From positions 110,696 to 174,695 of the forward strand of contig NZ_SNAQ03000016.1 of the NCBI RefSeq assembly GCF_004375085.3: DNA of 64,000 nt, given 5' to 3'. The notes below the pieces were generated by a model that had not been told where the DNA came from, ran no database searches, and was given only the letters and a program-made list of their open reading frames with translations. Each line of letters opens with the position of its first letter. Within the stretch, counting starts at the first letter, position 1. The translations under genes and the position numbers were made by a program. Origin of the DNA: Lewinella sp. W8. Its GTDB lineage: Bacteria > Bacteroidota > Bacteroidia > Chitinophagales > Saprospiraceae. Shown here in pieces: positions 25,159 to 33,871 of this stretch.

Positions 25159-26774
25159 TTGAGTTGAAATTCCGGCATGGCCACCATGGCCGCTACCGTG
25201 CGCCGGAGTTTGGTCTCCAGAGCCGCGATAATGTTTTCGTCGTTGGGATTAGCCTGGTATTCGGCGTACTCGATGGACCACTGCGAGTCCGGAAGCCCGG
25301 GAACCACCAGGTTTTTGAGGTAATCTTTTTGTGCCTGCGTGATCGGGCGGGGGAACAGATGCCCCGCCAGCTCGTCGATCATGGCCGTCAGGTTCCCCGG
25401 CGTAGGGAACTGATTGATGAGCGGCAGCAGCTCCACCCGGAAGAAACCGAATTCCCCCAGGTCGGCCCCGATGTTGACCAGTACGTCGGCGATCCGCCCC
25501 CGCTCCCGCAGGGTGACGGAGTTGATCCACATCCGGTAGTACAGCGGGGCCTGGTAATAGGCCTTCCAACCGGCCACGTCGGGCGGGTTGAAGTGGAACA
25601 TCCCCAGTCCACCCGCAGCGCGCGCCACCGCGTTGTCCACCGCTACCTGCCGCAGCGGCGTATTGGTGCGGAAGGGCAACTCCAGACTGCGCAGCATTCC
25701 GTAGAGAAATTCTAGCGGATTTTTGATCATGGGGCCCTGAGACCGGACGTCAAAGAAGTGTTCACTGCCCAGGAAAGCCGCCAGCACCGGTTTAATTTCG
25801 TAGTCGTTGTCCCGGAAGATGGCGGCCAGGGGTTCAATGACCGTCGCCTCCACCTCGTCGGTGATTTCGTAGTACACGAACCAACGGTAGAGCTTGCGGA
25901 CGATGAACCGCGCCACCTCGTCCTGCTCCAGAATGACGTCGATGAGGTTACCGTATTCCTCCTCCCCGGCATTATTGATCACGGCCAGATCGAACCGACG
26001 CGACAGTGTCTTCCGACCAGTATCGTGGCGTTGCGGCACGAAGCTGCTGCCAAAGTCACCGTTGCGGGTGTTGAAGTAACCGTAGTCCACCCAGCCGGTC
26101 AGGATGCGGGAAATTTCCCGGACGTCGTCTTCGGTGTAGTGGGTGTAATCTCCGGGGCCGACCTGTGGCCCCTTGCCGATGGTAAACAACTCCAGCAATT
26201 CCCGGGCGTAGTTCTCGTTTGGGGAGCCGACCCGGTTGACGTTGCCGTTCAGGAAGCGGAGCATGGCCGGGTCAACGGTGATGGCCTTCACCATTTCCCG
26301 GAAATTTCCCAGGGCCAGCTGGCGCAGGGTGTCCAGGTTGCGGTAAATGTATTTGGGCTCCTGAATGGAGCGGATGGCGAAGTGATTGTGCCAGAACAGC
26401 ACCATCGTTTCCCGGATGGAGAACGCTTCGTCGGTCATCAGTCGGCTGATCCAGGCCGTCAGGCTCTGGTTCCGAGCGTTGACGCCCCCCATACCCGCCT
26501 CCACGTAGTAGGGTTTGTCTACCCAGGTCTCCCCGATGGTCCCACCGTCCTGATCGGAGACGATCAGTGGTGGCGTTGGCAGCGGCTGGTCCTGCAGGAG
26601 TTCATCCAGCGTAGCGGCGAGGCCGCTGGCGACGGTTTCAGTCACCTGGGCGTAACTCGCCCCGAAGGTCGTTCGCCGCAACAGGTGTGCGGCTTCCTGC
26701 CGGGTCCAGGGCCCCGAATAGGGCGTCAGACCGTTCCGTACCGTACGATAGGTGGTGAATTGATGATTTTTCAT
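25155..26774 (-). CDS. DUF1800 protein, partner of the DUF1501 protein
   Basis: 539 aa. Typical DUF1800 features: an N-terminal WTRQEAAHLLRRTTFGAS motif, the FWHNHFAI motif, NENYARELLELFTIG, GWKAYYQ and FVYYEI. It lacks a clear signal peptide, having an N-terminal MKNHQFTTYRTVRNG instead, while its paralogue upstream has a Tat-like one. It is translationally coupled to DUF1501 by a 4-bp overlap. The family function is unknown. The conserved pairing indicates a joint role, possibly in processing extracellular polymers. Confidence 0.88.
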   Translation of the reverse strand: MKNHQFTTYRTVRNGLTPYSGPWTRQEAAHLLRRTTFGASYAQVTETVASGLAATLDELLQDQPLPTPPLIVSDQDGGTIGETWVDKPYYVEAGMGGVNARNQSLTAWISRLMTDEAFSIRETMVLFWHNHFAIRSIQEPKYIYRNLDTLRQLALGNFREMVKAITVDPAMLRFLNGNVNRVGSPNENYARELLELFTIGKGPQVGPGDYTHYTEDDVREISRILTGWVDYGYFNTRNGDFGSSFVPQRHDTGRKTLSRRFDLAVINNAGEEEYGNLIDVILEQDEVARFIVRKLYRWFVYYEITDEVEATVIEPLAAIFRDNDYEIKPVLAAFLGSEHFFDVRSQGPMIKNPLEFLYGMLRSLELPFRTNTPLRQVAVDNAVARAAGGLGMFHFNPPDVAGWKAYYQAPLYYRMWINSVTLRERGRIADVLVNIGADLGEFGFFRVELLPLINQFPTPGNLTAMIDELAGHLFPRPITQAQKDYLKNLVVPGLPDSQWSIEYAEYQANPNDENIIAALETKLRRTVAAMVAMPEFQLN

Positions 26775-26847
26775 GGCTTACCGGTTTATCCGCTTCAAGA
26801 TAAGCGGCGAAACGCTCGGATCGAATGCGGGGATGGACGGCATGGTA

Positions 26848-28533
26848 CTAGCTGAGTTGGTATTCAGGCATTTCGAGCATGGAGAGCACCATGGCCCGCA
26901 ACTTGTTTTCCAGGGCCTGCGCGATGGCCTCATCGTCGGGGTTGGATTGATAATCCGCCCACTCCACGGCCCACTGCGTATCCGGCAGACCGGGCAGGAG
27001 CACGTCCTTGAGGAATTCCCGTTGGCCTTCCGTGATGGGGCGGGGGAGGAGCAGCTGTGTCCAGCCTTCGATCATGGGCCAAAGGCTTCCCGGTTCGGGG
27101 AACTGTTCCACGATGTCCAGCAGCCGGAAGCTTACCGGGCCGTAGCCCCGGATGTTCAGATTGGTGGCGAGCAGCGCCTGGCTTAGTTCCTGCCGGCGCG
27201 GCAGGGTCGTTGAGTTGATCCAGGTCCGGTAATACAGGGGCTCCTGATAGAAGGCCTTCCAGCCGGCTACGCTGGGCGGGTCAAAGTACCGCATGCCAAT
27301 GCTGTCGGCGTAGTTGATGATACCAACGTAGAGTTGCTCCCGCTGACGGGGATTGCCGACCACCGGAATCTCAAGTTGCCGAAACAGACCAACCGTAAAA
27401 TCCACCGGATGCTTGATCATGGGCCCCTGACTCAGCACGTCAAAGAAATGCTCGCTCCGGAACAGGACGCTGAGCACGGACTTCACGTCATAATCATTGT
27501 CCCGGAAAACGGCGGCCAGGGGCTCGATGACTTCGGCTTCCGTTTGTTCGGAAATTTCGTAGTACACGAACCAGCGGTAAATTTTACGGACGATGAACCG
27601 CGCTACTTCCTCCTGTTCCAGAATGATGTCCACCAGGTCCGCGTAGGTGTCTTCGCCGGAACTGGCCACCTGGCGGTTACCAAAACGGTGGCTCAGAGTT
27701 ACGGTACTGTTGTCGTGACGGAAGGGGCGGAAAACGGAACCGAAGCTTCCGTCGGTTGACCGTTGCAGGGCGCCGAAGTTCCGCCAGCCCGTCAGTAGCC
27801 GGGCCATGGCCACCACGTCGTCTTCAGTGTAGTTGGTGTAGTCTCCGGGGCCGACCTGCGGACCTTTTCCGATGGTAAATAATTCCATCAGTTCCCGGGC
27901 ATAATTCTCGTTGGGTGCTTCAACGGTATTTTCGTTTCCGTTGAGGAAGGCCAGCATCAGGGGGTCAATGGTAATGTCCTTGACCAACTGCCGAAAATCG
28001 CCGAGCGCGTGTGCCCGGAGGGTAGCCACATTGCGGTAGGCATACTTGGGCTCCACAAATACGTTAATGGCAAAGTGATTGTGCCAGAAGAGGGTCATGG
28101 ATTCGCGCACGCTCATGCCTTCCTGGTACATGAGTTCCGTCAGCCACGCCGACAAGTTGATGAGGCGACTAAATTGGGAGGCCGTCAGATCGTCACCGTA
28201 GGGCTTGTCCACCCAAGTTTCACCCACGGCCGACCCGCCATCCCGGGTACTGGTCGTCAGCGGTGGATCGGGCAGCGGTTGATCGGCCAGGAGTTGGTCT
28301 ACCGTAGCGTCCATACCCATATCCACGGCTTCGCCCACCATGGCGTAGGGAGCGCCAAAGGTGGTACGGCGCAGCAAGTGCCCGGCCTCCTGTCGCGTCC
28401 AGGAACCGGCGTAGGGGGCCAGGCCCGACCCTGAAAAGGTAGGTAGGGCAATGGAGGAGGACTCTTTTTCGGGGCGAGGGGCCGCAGGTGCCAGGCTGTT
28501 CCGGAAAAAGCGGCGGCGGTTCATCGTGGTCAT
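26848..28533 (-). CDS. Second DUF1800 protein, with Tat-like signal
   Basis: 561 aa from the ATG at 28533 (MTTMNRRRFFRNSLAPAA). The frame is open further upstream, but this start gives a twin-arginine-like signal. It carries the same DUF1800 motifs as the downstream gene (WTRQEAGHLLRRTTFGAP, FWHNHFAI, NENYARELMELFTIGKGPQVGP, GWKAFYQEP) and is clearly its tandem paralogue, 73 bp away on the same strand. The order is DUF1800, DUF1800, DUF1501. The duplicates differ in length because of loops and the exported N-terminus. Confidence 0.87.
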   Translation of the reverse strand: MTTMNRRRFFRNSLAPAAPRPEKESSSIALPTFSGSGLAPYAGSWTRQEAGHLLRRTTFGAPYAMVGEAVDMGMDATVDQLLADQPLPDPPLTTSTRDGGSAVGETWVDKPYGDDLTASQFSRLINLSAWLTELMYQEGMSVRESMTLFWHNHFAINVFVEPKYAYRNVATLRAHALGDFRQLVKDITIDPLMLAFLNGNENTVEAPNENYARELMELFTIGKGPQVGPGDYTNYTEDDVVAMARLLTGWRNFGALQRSTDGSFGSVFRPFRHDNSTVTLSHRFGNRQVASSGEDTYADLVDIILEQEEVARFIVRKIYRWFVYYEISEQTEAEVIEPLAAVFRDNDYDVKSVLSVLFRSEHFFDVLSQGPMIKHPVDFTVGLFRQLEIPVVGNPRQREQLYVGIINYADSIGMRYFDPPSVAGWKAFYQEPLYYRTWINSTTLPRRQELSQALLATNLNIRGYGPVSFRLLDIVEQFPEPGSLWPMIEGWTQLLLPRPITEGQREFLKDVLLPGLPDTQWAVEWADYQSNPDDEAIAQALENKLRAMVLSMLEMPEYQLS

Positions 28534-28865
28534 CGGCGAAGCTGATTTGCCCCTTTGATGCCGACCAACCCGAATGGTTGCCCGAGGAGAATAAATTTTT
28601 TGAAACTTCTTCAGCTTTCCCCTCCTTAACCACACCTACCTCTGCCCGGTCCTCGTAGGTGTCTTTGCTTTTACGAGGTCTCGGGCAGGAACTTACCGTA
28701 GAACGTCTCGACCAAGTTGTCTAACTAATTCTTCTTAACTCCGCGACACCTCGGATCAGCTCGCTGCTCTCGACAGATCCGAGGAGCGCTGATTTTTTCT
28801 TCCTTCTTTCATCTTCCTTCTTCACCTCAGCCTTACTCCTAAATCCTCAAGCCTAAATCCTCCCA
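28534..28865. other. Intergenic region with a hairpin repeat and pyrimidine tracts
   Basis: 332 bp. Contains a reverse copy of the CTCCTCGGA(G/T)C...GATCCGAGG hairpin family (28742-28792), TTCTTCC-type pyrimidine-rich sequence, and AAATCCTCAAGCCTAAATCC low-complexity sequence beside the AraC gene end. No gene. Confidence 0.55.
28742..28792 (-). repeat. Dispersed CTCCTCGG hairpin element (reverse copy)
   Basis: CCTCGGATC...GATCCGAGG, a 9-bp inverted repeat around a 17-18-nt loop. It is homologous in reverse orientation to 48895-48948 and to the truncated copy at 63845-63885. A partial match starts near 37871. The right edge is followed by a T-run on the plus strand. Confidence 0.65.
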
Positions 28866-29702
28866 CTACTCCCTCCTCCGAAAGTTCCCCGGCGTCTGCC
28901 CGGTTGATTTCTTAAAGAATCGGCTGAAGTGGCTCGCCTCCTTGAAGCCCGTTTCGTAAGCGATTTCCGCTACGTCCTTATCCGTATACAACAGCAACCG
29001 CTTCCCCTCCAGGGCGACGCGCTGCTGGATAATCTTCAGCGGACTGTCCGCCCCCGACTGCCGGAAAAGATTACTCAGCGTCTTGGGACTTTTGTGCAGC
29101 ATGTTTGCGTAATCCTGCACCTGATGAAATTCCCGGAAATTTTGCTCCACCAGCAGGTTGAACCGCCGGACGATGTCCAGCTCCTCGTCCCGCATCTCGT
29201 TGGCCAGGTGCTGTTCGCGGGCGATGCGGGTCAGCTTGATGATGAGCCGCTTGAGCAACATGCGCAGCATTTCCGCCTGGATGTTGTCGTGGTTGCCAAA
29301 CTCCTCCAGGAAGACCTGATAGAGCAGGTCAAAACTCCGCACCTCCTTCGGACTGAGCTTGACCACCATCGGACTCGGCAGGCCGTAAAAAATGAAGCCA
29401 ACGCAGCTCACTTCCTTATCGTGATCCACAATGCAGTAAAAATCACGGTTGAATTGCCAGGCGGTGATCTGTTCGGCCCGTTCGAAGGTGAATGTATCCC
29501 CGTAGACCAGTAAAATGATGTCGTTCTCCTCCAGGGTATACCGCACTTCATCAACCACCACGGATTGCTCCGGGCCGCGATTCCAGGCGATGGTGAGGTA
29601 GGGCTTTCCCCGATCCCTGACCAGGGAGCGACTAAAACTCGGCTCCTTTTCGGTTAGCCCCAGATACGCCGTGGTGTGGTGTTCGGTGTAGGTATAGACC
29701 AT
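28866..29702 (-). CDS. AraC-family transcriptional regulator
   Basis: 278 aa from the ATG at 29702. An in-frame TTG two codons upstream is possible but less likely. The N-terminal about 120 residues form a cupin-like sensor domain. The C-terminal about 95 residues are an AraC/XylS double helix-turn-helix: KTLSNLFRQSGADSPLKIIQQRVALEGKRLLLYTD, then DVAEIAYETGFKEASHFSRFFKKSTGQTP. It is a DNA-binding activator or repressor. The ligand and targets are unknown. It stands next to, and on the same strand as, the HAD phosphatase gene. Confidence 0.93.
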   Translation of the reverse strand: MVYTYTEHHTTAYLGLTEKEPSFSRSLVRDRGKPYLTIAWNRGPEQSVVVDEVRYTLEENDIILLVYGDTFTFERAEQITAWQFNRDFYCIVDHDKEVSCVGFIFYGLPSPMVVKLSPKEVRSFDLLYQVFLEEFGNHDNIQAEMLRMLLKRLIIKLTRIAREQHLANEMRDEELDIVRRFNLLVEQNFREFHQVQDYANMLHKSPKTLSNLFRQSGADSPLKIIQQRVALEGKRLLLYTDKDVAEIAYETGFKEASHFSRFFKKSTGQTPGNFRRRE

Positions 29703-29766
29703 GGACAATTAACGGCGTGCTTCCCCGCAGGTTGCCCCGACCGGTGTCGCCTGCCGACCATTGGAC

Positions 29767-30444
29767 CTAATACTCAAGAAAGAACGCTCCCGATTGGACT
29801 ACGACTCGCAGCTGCTGAAAATCGGGCCGGAAGGCATCCACCCGCTGGGCGGTGAACTCCTCTTCCTGGTGGGTGGTGGTCAGCACGATTACCGGCGAGC
29901 CCGCATTATTGGCGGCCTGGGCACCGGTGACGCTGTCCTCGAAGATGACGCATTCCTCCAGGGGCACGCCCAGGGCGTGCGCGCCCTGGGCAAACACTTC
30001 CGGGTTCGGTTTGCCCCGGCTCACCATGCCGGAATGAACGACGTGCCCCATCAGTTCGGTCAGACCAAGTCCATCTAAGACGAAGTAGGCATTCTCCTTC
30101 GGGCCGGCCGTCCCGATGGCCATGGGCACCTCCAACTCGTGCGCCCGCCGGATGAAGTCCAGCGCGCCGGGCACGGTACGGTCGTGCAGCTCGCTGGCGA
30201 AGATGTCCCGGTAGGCGGCTTCCTTATCCCAGGCAATCTGCTTGCACTCCTCCAGCGTAAACCGATCCCCGAAGAGTCGCTCCAGGATCTCCAGGTTGAC
30301 GCCGTGGATTTCCTCCTTCACGCGCTCCAGGCTGTAGTCCAGGCCCAGTTCCCGCAACTTTCGTTGCCAGGCGCGGTGGTGAACCATCATGTTGTCAACG
30401 AGGGTGCCGTCTAAGTCGAAAAGTAAACCTTTGAGTGGAATCAT
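29767..30444 (-). CDS. HAD-superfamily phosphatase / beta-phosphoglucomutase-like hydrolase
   Basis: 225 aa, full length. HAD motif I FDLDGTLVDN (nucleophile Asp10, acid/base Asp12), a helical cap domain at about 18-85, motif III Lys in GKPNPEVF, and motif IV VIFEDSVTGAQAA. It resembles PgmB/YcjU and other sugar-phosphate phosphatases. The substrate cannot be assigned. It lies upstream of the AraC gene on the same strand, separated by 64 bp. Confidence 0.88.
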   Translation of the reverse strand: MIPLKGLLFDLDGTLVDNMMVHHRAWQRKLRELGLDYSLERVKEEIHGVNLEILERLFGDRFTLEECKQIAWDKEAAYRDIFASELHDRTVPGALDFIRRAHELEVPMAIGTAGPKENAYFVLDGLGLTELMGHVVHSGMVSRGKPNPEVFAQGAHALGVPLEECVIFEDSVTGAQAANNAGSPVIVLTTTHQEEEFTAQRVDAFRPDFQQLRVVVQSGAFFLEY

Positions 30445-30445
30445 G

Positions 30446-30508
30446 GGAGGTACTGGTTGCTGGTTGCTGGTTGAGGAGTTGCTGGGTGCTAGTTACTGAG
30501 TTGCTGGT
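30446..30508. repeat. Degenerate TTGCTGG heptamer tract
   Basis: About 60 bp of imperfect (GG)TTGCTGG/TAGTTACTG units between two genes. The same heptamer occurs at 19599-19632 and edges the 96-bp repeat near 20100-20310. Likely slippage-prone spacer sequence. Confidence 0.6.
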
Positions 30509-31383
30509 TAGCTACCCTGTACGATCATGCCCACTATTTTGGTTTCGGGCTCCATGAAAATGTTCAGGGTGCCGCTGCCCCAAAAGGAAAGGTGGGCGAT
30601 ATTGTTATTCTTAGAAGGGTCACTGAATTGGTAATCGCTATGTAACAAAGGGATAGACCCATAGGTAGTAAAGGAAGCAATGAGTTTCATTAACCTCCCT
30701 GATTTTGGACAATAGGGTAGTTGATAGTCTTGTTGCCAGTAGGGAATGCCAAGGTTGCCAAACTCTTCCAGGTATTCTCCTCTTTCTTCAGCGTCTTGAG
30801 CCATTTTCAGAGAGATTGATTGTAGGTGAACCTCCTTGTATTGGAGTCTAGCGGAAATAGGCCAGTCTTTGTAGTAGTCTTCATTATAAATTGCTCCAGC
30901 TACCTCAAGTAATACCGGGGCATCGGGTTTGGTATAGTCAAGGAAGATATAGCCATCTATTGTGGAGAGTAGAGGATAAATTATTTCGAGCTCTTCAAAG
31001 GGTAGCCAGAAAAGCTCCGGAGTATTTCGCCTAACTTTTCCGATGTACTGAAAAGGAACGCTAATCGGTCCTGAGTTTGGTAAAGTGATGGTTTCATTTG
31101 TGCCTCCAATGGTGATTCCAGTAGGTACTGGTGATTTAATTAAAACTTGAGGGACATGCGGGGGATGTTCCTCATAAGGCATTCCGATAATTTCATCGGC
31201 TAGTGATATCGAGTGCTTCTCCATAAGGTCATCTACTTCATAAGCAGATGCTAAGTGGCCCCGTTCATCGTATTCAAGCACCGACAAGTCGGGTAGTTCG
31301 GATGCAATTTCTGGGGAAACGATGGTCATTTTAATCAGGTCCATCATTTCCTGACGACTCTTAGGTACATCCAAAGGTGCCAT
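30508..31383 (-). CDS. Hypothetical protein, possibly DUF1963/YwqG-like
   Basis: 291 aa from the ATG at 31383. A GTG nine codons upstream is also open. No signal peptide or membrane helix. The second half (WQQDYQLPYCPKSGRLMKLIASFTT, then FWGSGTLNIFMEP) is reminiscent of DUF1963/YwqG proteins, where a cysteine-bearing loop precedes a core strand and a G-T/S-L-x-(I/V)F strand. This is pattern memory, not a proven match. Base composition is visibly AT-richer than its neighbours, with many AAA/ATT/TTT codons, suggesting acquisition by transfer. Confidence 0.6.
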   Translation of the reverse strand: MAPLDVPKSRQEMMDLIKMTIVSPEIASELPDLSVLEYDERGHLASAYEVDDLMEKHSISLADEIIGMPYEEHPPHVPQVLIKSPVPTGITIGGTNETITLPNSGPISVPFQYIGKVRRNTPELFWLPFEELEIIYPLLSTIDGYIFLDYTKPDAPVLLEVAGAIYNEDYYKDWPISARLQYKEVHLQSISLKMAQDAEERGEYLEEFGNLGIPYWQQDYQLPYCPKSGRLMKLIASFTTYGSIPLLHSDYQFSDPSKNNNIAHLSFWGSGTLNIFMEPETKIVGMIVQGS

Positions 31384-31455
31384 GAATAAGTGGTGGAAGG
31401 TGTTCTTCACTCTGTTGGGTTTTCAATCTCTTCCTTAATCCTCAAGCCTTAATCC

Positions 31456-32199
31456 TCAATCCTGGTAAATCCCCGGCTTCACCACCCCCCACTTCGCCAG
31501 CCGGTGCATCAGCGAGACCCGCAGGACGCCGAGGCCGTACTTGGCGCTGCGCCGGAAGTTGATCGAGCTGGCTTCCTCGAAGTACTTGGTGGGGCAGGTC
31601 ACTTCGGCGATGTCGAAACCGTGGTAGATGATCTGGGAGAGCATCTCGTTGTCGAAGACAAAGTCGTCGTCGTTGGCGTTGAAGTTGATGGTCGTCAGCA
31701 CCTCCCGGCTGAAGGCCCGGTAGCCGGTGTGGTACTCGCTGAGTTTGTAGTTGACCAGCAGGTTTTGGGTGGCGGTAAGGAAGCGGTTGGCCACGTATTT
31801 GTACAGTGGCATGCCTCCCTTCAGGGCGCCTTTGCCCAGAATGCGGGACCCCAGCACGACGGGATAAAGCCCTTCGCCGATGATGTTCACCATGGAGGGG
31901 ATCAGCAGGGGGGTGTACTGGTAATCGGGGTGCACCATGATGACGATGTCCGCCCCAATTTCGAGGGCCTTGTTGTAGAGCGATTTCTGGTTGCCGCCGT
32001 ATCCCTTGTTCCTTTTGTGGGTGATCACGTGGTCCACCCCGAGTTGTTTGGCGAGCGCCGAGGTGTCATCTCCGCTGGCGTCGTCACAAAGGATGACCTC
32101 ATCCACCAGATCGCGGGGGACTTCCCCGTACGTTTTCTCCAGGGTCAGCGCGGCATTGTAGGCCGGCATCACCACTACGACTTTCTTACCTTTATACAT
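31456..32199 (-). CDS. Family 2 glycosyltransferase, dolichyl-phosphate-mannose-synthase-like, soluble
   Basis: 247 aa. GT-A motifs are VVVVMPAYNAALTLEKT at 7-23, DDASGDD at about 40-46, and the DPM1-like MVHPDYQYTP segment at about 91-100. A late FRRSAKYG basic segment is present, but no C-terminal membrane helices, unlike the GT2 enzyme at 134-1093. It likely transfers a sugar to a polyprenyl phosphate or glycan. A TAACTTTG box ends 7 nt upstream of the ATG. Confidence 0.9.
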   Translation of the reverse strand: MYKGKKVVVVMPAYNAALTLEKTYGEVPRDLVDEVILCDDASGDDTSALAKQLGVDHVITHKRNKGYGGNQKSLYNKALEIGADIVIMVHPDYQYTPLLIPSMVNIIGEGLYPVVLGSRILGKGALKGGMPLYKYVANRFLTATQNLLVNYKLSEYHTGYRAFSREVLTTINFNANDDDFVFDNEMLSQIIYHGFDIAEVTCPTKYFEEASSINFRRSAKYGLGVLRVSLMHRLAKWGVVKPGIYQD

Positions 32200-32527
32200 A
32201 GGCGCGCAAAGTTACTCAAGGAAAATTAGCCCGAAGTTAAGAGTGTACGCTCCAAGTTGGCTTGACATTCCTTGTTCACCCCGACCATACTAACGATCTT
32301 TGCACCCGCACGCCGTTGCATTCATTTTGAATCGACGATCCCAACGAGTTACGGACCTCGGGGCCGTTGCCCAAAGTGCTAGTCGCATAAAGGCTTCGCC
32401 GCCAAAACCAGACCTTACTCCTGCGCGTTAAGTTAGTTCTTCCCTTTCGACGGCTGTATCCGTCACCGCTTCATTCTTCTGTCTTCCTACTTCATTCTTT
32501 ATACTTCCTCCTTCATTCTTCCCCCAC
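32200..32527. other. Divergent intergenic region before mtaB
   Basis: 328 bp. It holds the GT2 -7 box (32207-32214) and a possible plus-strand promoter, TTG at 32272-32274 with a 20-bp gap to GATCTTTG at 32295-32302 (one mismatch to TAnnTTTG), which would leave a leader of about 220 nt. TTCATTCTTC-type pyrimidine repeats run from 32470 to 32523, directly before mtaB. No gene or RNA is recognised. Confidence 0.5.
32207..32214 (-). promoter_or_regulatory. -7 box TAACTTTG of the GT2 gene
   Basis: Exact TAnnTTTG on the minus strand, 7 nt upstream of the ATG at 32199. No clear -33 element. Suggests a very short or absent leader. Confidence 0.4.
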
Positions 32528-33871
32528 ATGGCAACCATCGGCACGGTATCCTTCTACACCCTGGGCTGTAAGCTCAACTACTCCGAGACCTCGGCCATCG
32601 GCCGGCAGTTTACGGACGCCGGGTACCAGGAGGTAGACTTTGGCCAGGGCGCGGACGTCGTGGTCATCAATACCTGCTCGGTAACCGATTTTGCCGACCG
32701 GAAGTGCCGCAATATCGTCCGTCGTGCTTTGGGCGCGAACGCAGGTGCCAAGATTGTGGTGGTGGGCTGCTACGCGCAGCTCAAGCCGGCAGAAATCGCC
32801 GACATCGAAGGGGTAGACCTCGTGCTCGGGGCGGCCGAGAAATTCCGCATCCTGGAGTACATCGACGGCATCGGTACCGGTGCCGGAAAGGGTATGGTGC
32901 GGGCCGGAGAAGTCAAGGAAGCCGATACCTTCATCAGCTCCTTCAGCTTTGGCGACCGGACGCGCTCCTTCCTCAAGGTGCAGGACGGCTGCGACTACAA
33001 ATGCACCTTCTGCACCATCCCGCTGGCCCGGGGAAAAAGCCGGAGCAGTACCGTGGAGCAAATCGTAGCGGACGCTGAGGCCATCGCCGCCCGCGGCGTC
33101 AAAGAAATCGTGCTAACCGGCGTCAACATCGGTGATTTCGGAAACGGAACCTCCGTCATCGAAGGCCAACGCCCCCGTAAGGAGGCGCTCTTCGTGGACC
33201 TGGCCCGGGCGTTGGACGAGGTGGAGGGCATCACCCGCTTCCGCATCTCCAGCATCGAGCCCAACCTGTGCACGGACGAAATCATCGATTTCGTCGCCCA
33301 GAGTAAGCGCTTCGCGCCCCACTTCCACATGCCCCTCCAGAGCGGCAACAACAAGCAACTGGCCCAGATGCGGCGGCGCTACAAACGGGAACTCTACGCC
33401 GAGCGTGTAGCCCACATTAAGCAGGTCATGCCACATGCCTGTATTGGCGTAGACCTCATCGTAGGCTTCCCCGGAGAAACGGAAGAAGATTTCCTCGAAA
33501 CGTACCGCTTCGTGCAGGAGCTGGACGTCAGTTATTTCCACGTCTTTACCTATTCGGAGCGGGCCAACACCCCCGCCGCCGAAATGGACGGCGCGGTGCC
33601 CATGGCCGAACGCAAGCGCCGGAACAAAATGCTCAATATCCTCAGCGAGAAAAAGCGCCGCGCCCATTACGAAGCCTACGCCGGAGACGTTCGCCCCGTG
33701 CTGCTGGAGAAATCCAAAGAGGAGGGCATTCTCCAGGGATTCACGGATAATTACGTCCGGGTGTCCTTCCCCGCCGAAGACAGCTGGATCAATCACCTGG
33801 TGGACATGAAGCTGGGGGAGATCGGGGAAGATGGCCTGGTCAACGCCGAGGTGGCGGAGGCTGCGGTGTAG
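32528..33871 (+). CDS. mtaB: tRNA (N6-threonylcarbamoyladenosine(37)-C2)-methylthiotransferase MtaB
   Basis: 447 aa. The MTTase N-terminal domain has Cys14, Cys50 and Cys81 for the auxiliary 4Fe-4S cluster. The radical-SAM cluster motif is CDYKCTFC (Cys155, Cys159, Cys162), followed by MPLQSG and the VDLIVGFPGETEEDF signature, then a C-terminal TRAM domain. The NTCSVTDFADRKC motif fits the MtaB (e-MtaB) clade rather than MiaB or RimO. It adds a methylthio group to t6A37 of ANN-reading tRNAs. It stands alone, followed by the 218-bp tandem repeats. Confidence 0.93.
   Translation: MATIGTVSFYTLGCKLNYSETSAIGRQFTDAGYQEVDFGQGADVVVINTCSVTDFADRKCRNIVRRALGANAGAKIVVVGCYAQLKPAEIADIEGVDLVLGAAEKFRILEYIDGIGTGAGKGMVRAGEVKEADTFISSFSFGDRTRSFLKVQDGCDYKCTFCTIPLARGKSRSSTVEQIVADAEAIAARGVKEIVLTGVNIGDFGNGTSVIEGQRPRKEALFVDLARALDEVEGITRFRISSIEPNLCTDEIIDFVAQSKRFAPHFHMPLQSGNNKQLAQMRRRYKRELYAERVAHIKQVMPHACIGVDLIVGFPGETEEDFLETYRFVQELDVSYFHVFTYSERANTPAAEMDGAVPMAERKRRNKMLNILSEKKRRAHYEAYAGDVRPVLLEKSKEEGILQGFTDNYVRVSFPAEDSWINHLVDMKLGEIGEDGLVNAEVAEAAV

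Noticed and set aside
28742..28798. Hairpin plus T-run as terminator of the DUF1800 operon
   Set aside because: It lies upstream of that minus-strand operon, and it belongs to a dispersed repeat family. It may still act on plus-strand read-through, but I see no plus-strand gene before it.
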